Below, piece by piece: positions 24,785 to 33,410 of a DNA stretch of 46,763 nucleotides. Numbering within the stretch: the stretch's first letter is position 1; each line of letters starts with the position of its first letter. The DNA comes from SM23-32 sp964434535 (lineage in GTDB: Bacteria; Planctomycetota; Brocadiia; SM23-32), in the NCBI GenBank assembly GCA_964434535.1, contig CAYSWA010000020.1, forward strand, positions 1-46,763, given 5' to 3'. A program made the translations under genes and the position numbers. Under the pieces are notes generated by a model. It made no database searches. It saw only the letters and a list, made by a program, of their open reading frames with translations, and was not told the origin of the DNA.

Positions 24785-26656
24785 TCAGAAGTCGAAGGGC
24801 GAGACGTGGTCGCCGTAGCGCGCGCGGGCCGCCTCGAGCCGCTCGCGCTGGGCCGCCAGCACCTCCGTGACGACCGGCGGCGTGTCGGGCACCTGCTCGC
24901 GGTAGATCTGCTCGATGCGCGCGACCTTGGCCAGGTGCTCGGGGATGCGCAGGCGGAACTGCTCGGTGTAGTCCTCGGCCCCGTAATCCTTGCCCAGATG
25001 CTCGGCGAAGATGTGGCGCAGGTCGCGGTAGAGCGGGATCAGCCCGGTCGGGGTCTCGATCGCGCCGACCTCCCCGTGCACCCGCAGCTCCGCCCATTTC
25101 AGCCAGGCCCGCTTGTCCTCCATCTCGTTCAGATAGGCGCCGTCTGCGCCCCGCAGGAAGTAGTTGACCCCGAAGACGAGCGGTGGCTCCTCCAGAGCGG
25201 CGCCGAAGTCGAGGTTGGCCTGGATGTACTGCCCGATGGGGACGGAGACGAAGTCGAGGTTGGACATGGGGTCGAAGCGGCGCACCCCTTCCGCCCCGAG
25301 CGTGGCGGCGGTCGACTCGCTCTCCAGCGAGGCGCCCTTGGTCACGATGCCGTGCGCCCAGTCGAACGCCTGCTCGACCGGCACGCTGGTGTCGGAGTCG
25401 CGCCCGCCGTATATGACGCCGCTCACCTCCACCCCGTCGGGGTCGTTGTGGCGGGGGTCGTAGTTGTCCAGGTACTCCAGCCGTATCGTGTAGCGGGCGT
25501 TGCGGTGCGAGGTGGGGATGGGGTTGCCGGCTTCGTCTTCCTTGCCCAGGTGCCAGCGGCCGCTGTGGTTGATGCCTTGCTCCGGGACGGGGCGCCCGTC
25601 GTTGAGCCAGTGCGGCGTGCCGTCCTCGGTGACCAGCACGTTGGAGAAGATCACCTCGCCGGGGCTCGTCAGGGTCTTCCAGATCAGCGGGTCGTCTTCG
25701 GCGTTGACGTCGCGGATGATCCCGAAGATGCCGCTCTCGACGTTGACGGCACGCGCCTGGCCCCCGATCGGCCGCAGGTAGGCGATGTCGTCGCCGACGA
25801 TCAGTTCGCCGGGCAGCATGGCGGTGGAGGTCTTGCCGCAGGCGCTGGGGAAGGCGCCGGTGAAGTAGGTGACCCGATCCTGCGGACCGCGGATGCCGAC
25901 GACGAGCATGTGCTCGGCGAGCCAGCCCTCACCGACTGCCTTTCGGATGGCCAGGCGCAGGGCCAGCTTCTTCAGCCCCACCGTGTTGCCCGCATACTGC
26001 GTGTTGGTGCTGTAGATGATGTTCTCGTCGAGGTCGATGTGGATGCGGCGCTTGTCCAGCTCGACGCTGACCCCGCCCTCCAGCCGGCCGGCGGTATGCA
26101 CGAAGCGGAAGAACTCCGCCTCCGGGCCGAGCGCCTTGAGCTGCTCGTAGCCGGGCCGGTAGAGGATGTCCTCGCTGTGGGCCACGTAGCTGGAATCGGT
26201 GATCTGCACGGCCGGGATGGCGAAGGCCGAGTTCGCCGGCCCCAGCACGTAGAAGCGCACGAACATCTGCTTGCCCGCCATGCTCGCGCGCAGGTAGCCG
26301 AAGACCTCGGCGAGCCCCTCGTCCCTGTCGACCGAGCGCACGCGCTCGCCCAGGTCGTCCTCGGGGCGCAGCAGGTAGCGCGTGTTCTGGGTGTCGCGGG
26401 CCTGGTCGTGGTAGCTGTCGTAATGCACGGTATGGCCGTCGATGGCGAGCCGGGCTTCCTCGCCGGTCTCGACGGCCCGCTCGCGCACGTAGGCGCAGTC
26501 CTCGTCGCTGTCGTCGCAGACGAAGATCGAGTCCGGCTTGCAGAGCGCGGCGAACTGCGCCACGAAGTCCGTCACGCGCGGGATGCCCAGCGCCTCGAGC
26601 TTGCGGGCGCCCTCCTCGTCCAGCTTGCGGTGCAACGCTTCCCTGTTATCTGGCAT
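24785..26656 (-). CDS. pckG: Phosphoenolpyruvate carboxykinase (GTP)
   Basis: 623 residues, the normal size of GTP-PEPCK, which interconverts oxaloacetate + GTP and PEP + CO2 + GDP in gluconeogenesis. Recognisable: TQNTRYLLRPEDDLGERVRSVDRDEGL near the N-terminus, FVRFYVLGPANSAFAIPAVQITDSSYVAHSE, the P-loop TGAFPSACGKTSTAML with its hyper-reactive Cys, GDDIAYLRP (Mn ligand Asp), ESGIFGIIRDVNAEDDP, and GVIYGGRDSDTSVPV. Start 26656 follows GAGG and a strong promoter. Monocistronic. Confidence 0.96.
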   Translation of the reverse strand: MPDNREALHRKLDEEGARKLEALGIPRVTDFVAQFAALCKPDSIFVCDDSDEDCAYVRERAVETGEEARLAIDGHTVHYDSYHDQARDTQNTRYLLRPEDDLGERVRSVDRDEGLAEVFGYLRASMAGKQMFVRFYVLGPANSAFAIPAVQITDSSYVAHSEDILYRPGYEQLKALGPEAEFFRFVHTAGRLEGGVSVELDKRRIHIDLDENIIYSTNTQYAGNTVGLKKLALRLAIRKAVGEGWLAEHMLVVGIRGPQDRVTYFTGAFPSACGKTSTAMLPGELIVGDDIAYLRPIGGQARAVNVESGIFGIIRDVNAEDDPLIWKTLTSPGEVIFSNVLVTEDGTPHWLNDGRPVPEQGINHSGRWHLGKEDEAGNPIPTSHRNARYTIRLEYLDNYDPRHNDPDGVEVSGVIYGGRDSDTSVPVEQAFDWAHGIVTKGASLESESTAATLGAEGVRRFDPMSNLDFVSVPIGQYIQANLDFGAALEEPPLVFGVNYFLRGADGAYLNEMEDKRAWLKWAELRVHGEVGAIETPTGLIPLYRDLRHIFAEHLGKDYGAEDYTEQFRLRIPEHLAKVARIEQIYREQVPDTPPVVTEVLAAQRERLEAARARYGDHVSPFDF

Positions 26657-26709
26657 GGCCTCGCAACCGTTTGGTGGGGTCGGCCGCCGCAGATGGGCGG
26701 CACAGCCCG

Positions 26710-26737
26710 ATTCTAACGTGGATCGGCAGGGGGTCAA
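26710..26737 (-). promoter_or_regulatory. pckG promoter
   Basis: Minus strand TTGACC (26737-26732), 16 bp, TAGAAT (26715-26710), ~55 bp upstream of the start. The plus-strand prmC promoter (TACAAT at 26871-26876) is in the same divergent gap. Confidence 0.5.
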
Positions 26738-26925
26738 GTGCGCGGCATGGCGCACTCGGCGGGGAGCGGCGGCGATTCCCCGCCGGCCCCCGACCGCCAT
26801 CAGAGGGGCTCAGACGCCCCAGGGCGGGCGGGCGGTGCCTGGGCCTTTACTTCCGCTCCCGCCCCGGCGCTACAATCGCCAGATGCCTTCGTCGCCGGAT
26901 ACAGCGGCCCGGTAGCGGGAAGCCG

Positions 26926-27831
26926 ATGACGGCCTCCGATGGGAAGACCGCGTGGACCGTTCTGGAACTGCTGAACTGGACCACGGACTACTTCCGCCAC
27001 GCAGGGATCGCCGATGCGCGCCTCAACGCCGAGGCGCTGCTGGCCGGCGTGCTGGGCATGGAGCGGATCATGCTCTACGCCCGGTTCGACGAGCCGGTGG
27101 GCGAGGACGAACGCGCCCGGTTCCGCAAGCTGGTCAAAGAGCGGGCGGCCCGGGTGCCGCTGCAGTACCTGACCGGGGAGTGCGAGTTCTACGGGCGCAG
27201 CTTCGAGGTCACGCCCGCCGTCATGGTGCCCCGGCAGGAGACGGAGCTGGTCGTTGAGCAGTGCCTGGAGGTGCTCGCGCCGCAGGCCGAGGCCTGGGCG
27301 GCCGACCTCTGCGCCGGCAGCGGCGCCATCGCCGTCAGCCTGGCGGCCGAGCGCCCGCTGCTCCGCTTGGTGGCCGCCGATGCCAGCGCCGAGGCGCTGC
27401 ACGTCGCCGCGCGCAACGCGGAGCGCCACGGCGTGGCCGAGCGCGTGCTGACCGCCGCGGGCGACCTGGCCGCGCCGGTCGCCCGCGCGCTGCCGCAGGG
27501 ACGCGAGCGGGTGGAGCTGGTCGCGGCCAATCCGCCTTACGTGCCGACGGACCGGATCGCGCAGCTCCAGCCGGAGGTGCGGGACCACGAGCCGCGGGCC
27601 GCCCTGGACGGCGGGCCGGACGGGCTCGACGTGGTGCGCCGGCTGGTGCCGCAGGCGGCGGACCTGCTCGCCCCCGGCGGCCACCTGGTGATGGAGATCG
27701 GCGAGGGACAGGCCGGCCCGGCGCGGGAGATGATGGCCGGAACGGGCGCCTTCGCCCCCGAGTCGCTGGCGACGTTCACGGACGCATCGGGATGCGAGCG
27801 GGTCGTGCGTGGACGCAGGGCAGGGAGCTGA
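26926..27831 (+). CDS. prmC: Peptide chain release factor N5-glutamine methyltransferase
   Basis: 301 residues. PrmC methylates the Gln of the GGQ motif of RF1/RF2 using S-adenosylmethionine. The N-terminal helical domain (ARLNAEALLAGVLGMERIMLYAR) precedes PLQYLTGECEFYGRSFEVTPAVMVPRQETE. SAM motif I is ADLCAGSGAIAVSLA, and catalytic NPPY is at 202-205 in VAANPPYVPTD. ATG 26926 follows GCGGGAAG. It is 16 bp from murA and probably cotranscribed; the common neighbour prfA is not present. Confidence 0.93.
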   Translation: MTASDGKTAWTVLELLNWTTDYFRHAGIADARLNAEALLAGVLGMERIMLYARFDEPVGEDERARFRKLVKERAARVPLQYLTGECEFYGRSFEVTPAVMVPRQETELVVEQCLEVLAPQAEAWAADLCAGSGAIAVSLAAERPLLRLVAADASAEALHVAARNAERHGVAERVLTAAGDLAAPVARALPQGRERVELVAANPPYVPTDRIAQLQPEVRDHEPRAALDGGPDGLDVVRRLVPQAADLLAPGGHLVMEIGEGQAGPAREMMAGTGAFAPESLATFTDASGCERVVRGRRAGS

Positions 27832-27847
27832 AAGGACTATCGAGCAG

Positions 27848-29143
27848 ATGGAACAGATCATCGTGAGCGGCGGCAGGCCGCTGCGCGGCGCGGTCCGCAT
27901 CCACGGGGCCAAGAACGCCGCCCTGCCGATCATGGCGGCCGCGCTGCTGGCCGAGGGACCGACCGTGCTGCACCGCGTGCCGCGCCTGCGCGACGTGGAG
28001 ACCATGGCCGGCGTGCTCCGCCCGCTCGGGCTCTCGGCCGAATGGGTCGGACCGCAGAGCCTGCGGCTCTGTCCCGAGAAGAACACGAAGACGACGACGG
28101 CCCCGGCCGAGCTGGTGCGGCGGATGCGCGGCAGCGTCTGCGTGCTCGGCCCCCTGCTGGCCACGCGCGGGGCGGCCGTGCTGCCCCTGCCCGGCGGCTG
28201 CGTGCTCGGCAGGCGGCCCATCGACCTGCACCTGCTCGGGCTGCGGGCCCTCGGGGCGGAGATCAGCTTCGAGCGGGACTTCGTGCGCGCCGCCGCCGCC
28301 CGCCTGCACGGTGCGCGCGTGAGCATGAGCGGCCCGCGCGGCTCCACCGTGCTCGGCACGGCCAACGTGCTGATGGCCGCCGCCCTGGCCCGGGGCACCA
28401 GCGTGATCGAGGGCGCCGCCCGCGAGCCCGAGGTGCAGGACCTGATCGCCTACCTGAAGGCCTGCGGCGCCCGCATCAGCGGCGTCGGCACCTCCACGCT
28501 CACCGTCGAGGGCGTCGAGCGCCTCAGCGGCGGCGTCGAGCACGAACTCATCCCCGATCGCATCGAGGCCGCCACGTTCCTGGCGGCGGGCGTCGCCACC
28601 GGCGGCTGCCTCACCGTCGAAGGCGCCTGCCCCGCGCACATGGACGCCGAGCTGCGCGCGCTGGAGAGCATGGGCGTCTGCCTCGCCGTCGGCGACGAAG
28701 CGGTCACGGCGAGCTGCCCCGACGGGCTCAACTCCTGTGCGCTGAGCACGGCCCCCTATCCGGGGCTCTCCACGGACATGCAGCCCCAGCTCAGCGTGCT
28801 GCTCTGCCTGGCGCGCGGGACGGGCGCCGTCGAAGAGAGCGTCTACCCGGAGCGGTTCACCCACCTGCACGAGCTCCAGCGCATGGGAGCCCGGATCGAG
28901 CGCAGCGGCCCCCGGGCAGAGATGCCGGGCGCCTCGGTGCTGCGCGGGGCCGCCGTGCGCGCGGCGGACCTCCGCGCGGGCGCCGCCCTGGTGCTGGCCG
29001 GCCTCGCCGCCCGCGGCACCACGGCCATCGCCGGCGCAGACCAGATCGAGCGCGGCTACCAGGACCTGGCCGGCGACCTGGCCCGCCTCGGCGCCGCCGT
29101 GCGCCGCCAGGCCGCCCCGACACAGGAGCGCCGCCCGGCCTGA
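27848..29143 (+). CDS. murA: UDP-N-acetylglucosamine 1-carboxyvinyltransferase
   Basis: 431 residues. MurA transfers enolpyruvate from PEP to UDP-GlcNAc, the first committed step of peptidoglycan synthesis. IHGAKNAALPIMAAALL carries the Lys22-Asn23 pair. The catalytic loop PLPGGCVLGRRPIDLHL holds Cys118 (E. coli Cys115), so it is a fosfomycin-sensitive-type enzyme. Further EPT motifs: REPEVQDLIAYLKACGA, PDRIEAATFLAAG, STDMQPQLSVLL. ATG 27848 matches the family N-terminus; AAGGA lies ~13 bp upstream. Confidence 0.95.
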   Translation: MEQIIVSGGRPLRGAVRIHGAKNAALPIMAAALLAEGPTVLHRVPRLRDVETMAGVLRPLGLSAEWVGPQSLRLCPEKNTKTTTAPAELVRRMRGSVCVLGPLLATRGAAVLPLPGGCVLGRRPIDLHLLGLRALGAEISFERDFVRAAAARLHGARVSMSGPRGSTVLGTANVLMAAALARGTSVIEGAAREPEVQDLIAYLKACGARISGVGTSTLTVEGVERLSGGVEHELIPDRIEAATFLAAGVATGGCLTVEGACPAHMDAELRALESMGVCLAVGDEAVTASCPDGLNSCALSTAPYPGLSTDMQPQLSVLLCLARGTGAVEESVYPERFTHLHELQRMGARIERSGPRAEMPGASVLRGAAVRAADLRAGAALVLAGLAARGTTAIAGADQIERGYQDLAGDLARLGAAVRRQAAPTQERRPA

Positions 29144-29185
29144 GCCCCGCCCGGCGAACACGACCCGCGCGACGGCCCGCATCCG

Positions 29186-29214
29186 TTGCATTGCCCGCCC
29201 CGCGCCCGTAAAGT
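29186..29214 (+). promoter_or_regulatory. Promoter of S55/propeller/YfhO operon
   Basis: TTGCAT (29186-29191), 17 bp, TAAAGT (29209-29214), just after murA. Confidence 0.45.
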
Positions 29215-29250
29215 AGAGCCTTGGGTATTGGCCCCCGCCGGGAAAGCGAC

Positions 29251-31185
29251 ATGACCCACAGCCGACTCGCGACCGCCTGCATCGCCGTGCTGTTCGCCGT
29301 CGCCTCCGCGCGCCCCGCCGCCGCGCAGCAGGCGCCCGTGGCGACGATGCCCCTCGGCGAGGTGAAGGCCGGCATGACCGGGCAGGGCCTCTCCGCCTTC
29401 TCGGGCGCCGGGCCGGAGCCGTTCGACGTCGAGGTGCTCGGCGTGGTGCGCTGGTTCCCGAAGAGCGGCATGATCCTGGTGCGCATGAGCGGGCCGGTCG
29501 TCGACGAGGCGGGCATCATCGCCGGCATGAGCGGCAGCCCCGTCTACGTGGACGGCAAGCTGCTCGGCGCCGTGGCCTACGGCTTCCCCTTCTCGAAGGT
29601 GCCCCTGGCCGGGGTCACCCCGGCCGAGGACATGCTCTTCATGCGCCAGATCCCCGCGCGCGGCGAGGCCGGCCCCGAGGCGCGGGCGGAGGCGCGCACG
29701 CGCCTGCGAGAGCGCGCCCGCCAGCTGGCCGAGGCCCTCGCGCGCGTGGAGCGCGGCGAGTCGGCCCGCCAGGCCATCCGCCCGCTCCTCACGCGCATGG
29801 CCGCGCCGGCGATCCCGCTGTGGGACGCGCCGCTCGGGCCGGGATCGCTGCCCGAGTCGGCGCGGGGCATGCTGCCGGCCGGGGCCGACGCCCGGCTCCG
29901 CCCGCTGCCCATCCCCATTGCGGCAGGAGTGGGCGAGGGCTCCTCGGCGCTCGCGCCGCTGCTCGACGCCGCCGGCTTCCTGCCCGTGGGCGGCGTGCCG
30001 GGCGGCGCCGGCGCGGGAGCGGCCGCGCCGCAGGCCGAAGAGCTGCCCATCCAGGCCGGCATACCGGTGGGAACGCCTTTCGTAAGCGGCGACCTGGACC
30101 TGGCCGGCATGGGCACGCTGACCTGGACCGACGGCGAGCTGGCCCTCGCCTTCGGCCATCCCATGCTCGGCGCCGGCGAGGTGGACCTGCCCCTGGCGGT
30201 GGGCCGGGTCGAGGCGATCGTCCCCTCGCTCCAGCGCTCCTTCAAGATCACCTCGACCGGGCGCGTGATCGGGCGCATCACGCAGGACCGCCAGCCGGCC
30301 GTGCTGGCCCGGCTCGGCGAGCAGGCGCCCACCTTCCCCTGCACGGTGCGCGTGCGCGGCGCCGTCGACGAGGACTACGACTACCGCGTGGCCGGCTTCT
30401 GGCAGGTCGCGCCGATGTTCACCCTCTACGCCGTCGCCTTCAGCACCGAGCGCTGGGAAGGCAGCGGCGGGCGCTACACCCTGACCGTCCGCGCCCGCAT
30501 CGCCCTGGACGGCCACGACGATCCGCTCGTGCTCGAGAACGTCTACACGGGCCACTCTGCCCTCTCCCCGGCCTTCGACCTGCTGCTGGTGCCGATGCAA
30601 GCCCTGCTGGTGAACCCCTACCGCGAGGTGGGGATCGCCGGCGTCGACTACGAGGTGGAAGTGAAGCCCGGCTTCGAGACGGCGCTGATCGAGTCGGCCT
30701 GGACGAACCGGACCCGCGTCAAGCCCGGCGAAGAGGTCACCGTCTACGTGCGCCTCCAGCAGTTCCGCGGCGAGGAGGAGGTCCGCAAGCTGAAGCTGGC
30801 CATCCCCGAGACGGCCGAACCGCAGAGCCGCGTGCAGATCATCGTCTGCGACGCCGTGACCAACCGGATGATCAAGGCCGGGCTCGACCCCGGCTTCTTC
30901 GCCCCCCGCAGCTTCGAGGACCTGCTGAGGATGCTCAGGCAGATGGAGCCGAACCGCAACCTGGTCATGCGCGCCTCCGTCATGGAGCGCGGCGTGCGCT
31001 ACGCCGGCGAGGCGATGCCCTCGCTGCCCCCCTCGGCGCTGAGCCTGCTGCACTACGACGGCGAGGGCGGGCGGACCCGGCCCCTGGTCACCGACGTCGT
31101 CCAGTCGACCCAGACCCCGTGGGTGCTGGAAGGCCAGCAGTCGCTGTTCGTCACCATCGAGGAGCCCGACCCATACGAGCGGTGA
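29251..31185 (+). CDS. Secreted SpoIVB-type (S55) peptidase-domain protein
   Basis: 644 residues beginning with a Sec signal peptide (LATACIAVLFAVASARPAAAQQA). The S55 domain follows: MPLGEVKAGMTGQGLS, then VVDEAGIIAGMSGSPVYVDGKLLGAVAYGF, where one of Ser94/Ser96 would be the nucleophile, and later LALAFGHPMLGAGEVDLPLAVGRV. The ~300 residues after that are beta-rich, with Ala/Arg-rich linkers. It is likely an extracytoplasmic protein; whether it is an active peptidase is uncertain since the Ser/His pair was not traced beyond these motifs. It is 39 bp upstream of the propeller gene. A TTG start at 29221 is in frame but ATG 29251 gives the signal peptide. Confidence 0.8.
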   Translation: MTHSRLATACIAVLFAVASARPAAAQQAPVATMPLGEVKAGMTGQGLSAFSGAGPEPFDVEVLGVVRWFPKSGMILVRMSGPVVDEAGIIAGMSGSPVYVDGKLLGAVAYGFPFSKVPLAGVTPAEDMLFMRQIPARGEAGPEARAEARTRLRERARQLAEALARVERGESARQAIRPLLTRMAAPAIPLWDAPLGPGSLPESARGMLPAGADARLRPLPIPIAAGVGEGSSALAPLLDAAGFLPVGGVPGGAGAGAAAPQAEELPIQAGIPVGTPFVSGDLDLAGMGTLTWTDGELALAFGHPMLGAGEVDLPLAVGRVEAIVPSLQRSFKITSTGRVIGRITQDRQPAVLARLGEQAPTFPCTVRVRGAVDEDYDYRVAGFWQVAPMFTLYAVAFSTERWEGSGGRYTLTVRARIALDGHDDPLVLENVYTGHSALSPAFDLLLVPMQALLVNPYREVGIAGVDYEVEVKPGFETALIESAWTNRTRVKPGEEVTVYVRLQQFRGEEEVRKLKLAIPETAEPQSRVQIIVCDAVTNRMIKAGLDPGFFAPRSFEDLLRMLRQMEPNRNLVMRASVMERGVRYAGEAMPSLPPSALSLLHYDGEGGRTRPLVTDVVQSTQTPWVLEGQQSLFVTIEEPDPYER

Positions 31186-31224
31186 GCCCGCGCCAGCCGG
31201 CGCTCCACCCGGAGAGGACAGACC

Positions 31225-33372
31225 ATGCGAAGAGCCATCCTTCTGTTGGCCGCCGTGATGGCCGCCTGCGCCGCGCCCGCCGGCGCCGAGGCGGGCAAGA
31301 CCTGGACGACGGGCGGCGCCGAGCAGCTCGCCCAGGGCAAGCTGGAGGGCGTCTCGGTGCTCTCCACCGGACGGGTCGAGCTCGCCCCCGTCGCCGAGCA
31401 GCTCGAAGGGCCCGAGACGGAGTTCGTCTGGGACGTCGAGGCCGACACCGGCGTCGCGGGCGCCGCCGTCTACGTGGCCACCGGCGCCCCGGCCGGCCTC
31501 TACAGGCTCGGCGAGGGCGGACTGCGCGAGCTGCACAAGCGCCAGAAGGCCCACGCCCTCAGCGTGCTCCCCCTGCCCGACGGCTCCGTGCTCGCCGGCA
31601 TCGCCCCGATGGGCCTGATCCTGCGCATCGACCGCCACGGAGACGTCGAGGACTTCGCCAGGCTGGAGGACCATTACGTCTGGGACATGGCGCTCGGGCC
31701 CGACCACAAGATCTACTGCGCCACCGGCCCCGCCGGCCGCCTGCTGCGCCTGGACCGCGCGGGCGAGATCGAAGAGCTGCTCAAGGTCAAGCAGCGGAAC
31801 CTGATGTGCGTCGCCGTCGCGCCGGACGGCACCGTCTATGCCGGAACCGACACCGACGGCTACGTCTACGCCGTCTCGCGCGACGGGACGGCCTCCGTCC
31901 TCTACGACGCCGACGAAGGGGAGGTGCACGACCTGGCGGTGGACGCCGACGGCGTCGTCTATGCCTGCACGGCCCAGGCCGAGCCGGCCGGCCCGCCCCA
32001 GGGGCCCCCGGGGCCGCAGGGCGGCGGCCCGCCCCAGCAGGCCAGCCCCCCGCCGCCGCCCCGGCCGGGCGGCGGCCAGCCCTCCGCCCGCAACAGCGTC
32101 TACCGCATCACGCCCGGCGAGGGCGCCGTGCGCATCGGCCAGTTCGAGCGCGCCTTCCTGTTGAGCCTCGCCCTCTCGGGCGATCGGGTGCTGGTCGGCA
32201 GCGGCGGCGAGCAGGCACGGCTGATCGCCATCGACCCGGACATGGACTACCGCATCCTGGCCGAGTTCGAGGCCGCCTACGTGATGGGCATGGCGCCGTC
32301 CGGCGACGCAGAGCTGATCCTGGCCACCTCGAAGCCCGGCGGCCTCTGGCGCATCGAAGAAGGCTTCCGCAAGGAAGGCACGTTCCTCAGCGAGCCGTTC
32401 GACGCCGGCTACCTCTCCCGCTGGGGCCGCCTGTGGTGGACGGAGCTGCTCGAGACCGGACAGGGCATCCGGCTGCGCCTGCGCACCGGCAACTCCGCCG
32501 AACCCGACGAGCACTGGAGCCCGTGGTCGGAATGGGTGCACCAGGCGAGCGGCGGCAAGCTTGACGTTGCGATGGGCCGGTTCGCGCAGTTCGCCGCCGA
32601 GCTGAGCACGCGGGGCAACGTCGGCACGCCGCAACTGGTCGAGGTGAACGTCAGCTACCGCCAGGCCAACCGCCGCCCCGTCATCCACGACATGGCGGTC
32701 GACGGCCAGTCGCTCTTGCGAGGCGGGGGCAACGACGAGCAGCAGCGCGGCCGCCCCGCCCCACGCGGCCGACCCTCCCCGCCCCAACCCAACGGAGGCG
32801 GGCAAGCGCCCGGCCAGACAGTCATCGCATGGAAGGCCTCCGACCCGAACGACGACCCGCTCACCTTCGACCTCTACTACCGAGGCGTCGACGAGGCCGA
32901 CTGGAAGGCCCTCAAGGAGGATATGGAGGGCGAGAGCAGCTACCGATGGGACACCTCCCGCGTGCCCGACGGACGCTACACGCTCAAGCTCGTGGCGCGC
33001 GACGACGCCGCCCGCCCGCCGCAAGAAGCGCTCTTCGACGCCAGGGTCTCCCCGGCCGTGCTGATCGACAACCGCCCGCCGGCCGTGCGCGAGCTCGCCG
33101 CCGAGCCCCAGGACGACGGCTCCTACACGTTGAGCGGCGTGGCCGCCGACGACTACAGCCCCATCGCCGCCGTCGAGGTGAGCGTCAACTCCGGCCACTG
33201 GCGCCCGGTCTTCCCCGACGACGGCATCTTCGATGCGCCCGAGGAGCCCTTCACCTTCCGTACCGATGTGTTGGAGCCGGGCGAGTACGTGCTGGTCTTC
33301 GCCGCGACCGACGCCGGCGGCAACGTCGGCAGCGCCCGGATCGTCATCACCGTCCCGGCCCCGCCGCAGTAG
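31225..33372 (+). CDS. Secreted beta-propeller protein with Ig/FN3-like C-terminus
   Basis: 715 residues with a signal peptide (MRRAILLLAAVMAACAAPAGA). Residues ~60-390 form repeated ~45-residue blades (HALSVLPLPDGSVLAGIAPMG; DMALGPDHKIYCATGPAGR; CVAVAPDGTVYAGTDTDGY), interrupted by a Pro/Gly-rich linker (PPQGPPGPQGGGPPQQ). Then come a beta-sandwich (SEPFDAGYLSRWGRLWW), a second low-complexity Gly/Arg/Pro linker, and two Ig/FN3-like domains (WKASDPNDDPLTFDLYYRG; GVAADDYSPIAAVEVSVNSG). A cell-surface binding role is plausible; ligand unknown. ATG 31225 has GGAGAGGA upstream. Part of the 29251-36338 operon. Confidence 0.8.
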   Translation: MRRAILLLAAVMAACAAPAGAEAGKTWTTGGAEQLAQGKLEGVSVLSTGRVELAPVAEQLEGPETEFVWDVEADTGVAGAAVYVATGAPAGLYRLGEGGLRELHKRQKAHALSVLPLPDGSVLAGIAPMGLILRIDRHGDVEDFARLEDHYVWDMALGPDHKIYCATGPAGRLLRLDRAGEIEELLKVKQRNLMCVAVAPDGTVYAGTDTDGYVYAVSRDGTASVLYDADEGEVHDLAVDADGVVYACTAQAEPAGPPQGPPGPQGGGPPQQASPPPPPRPGGGQPSARNSVYRITPGEGAVRIGQFERAFLLSLALSGDRVLVGSGGEQARLIAIDPDMDYRILAEFEAAYVMGMAPSGDAELILATSKPGGLWRIEEGFRKEGTFLSEPFDAGYLSRWGRLWWTELLETGQGIRLRLRTGNSAEPDEHWSPWSEWVHQASGGKLDVAMGRFAQFAAELSTRGNVGTPQLVEVNVSYRQANRRPVIHDMAVDGQSLLRGGGNDEQQRGRPAPRGRPSPPQPNGGGQAPGQTVIAWKASDPNDDPLTFDLYYRGVDEADWKALKEDMEGESSYRWDTSRVPDGRYTLKLVARDDAARPPQEALFDARVSPAVLIDNRPPAVRELAAEPQDDGSYTLSGVAADDYSPIAAVEVSVNSGHWRPVFPDDGIFDAPEEPFTFRTDVLEPGEYVLVFAATDAGGNVGSARIVITVPAPPQ

Positions 33373-33410
33373 AGAGGCGCGGCGAGCGGCCCCGCTGCCA
33401 CGAGCATGGC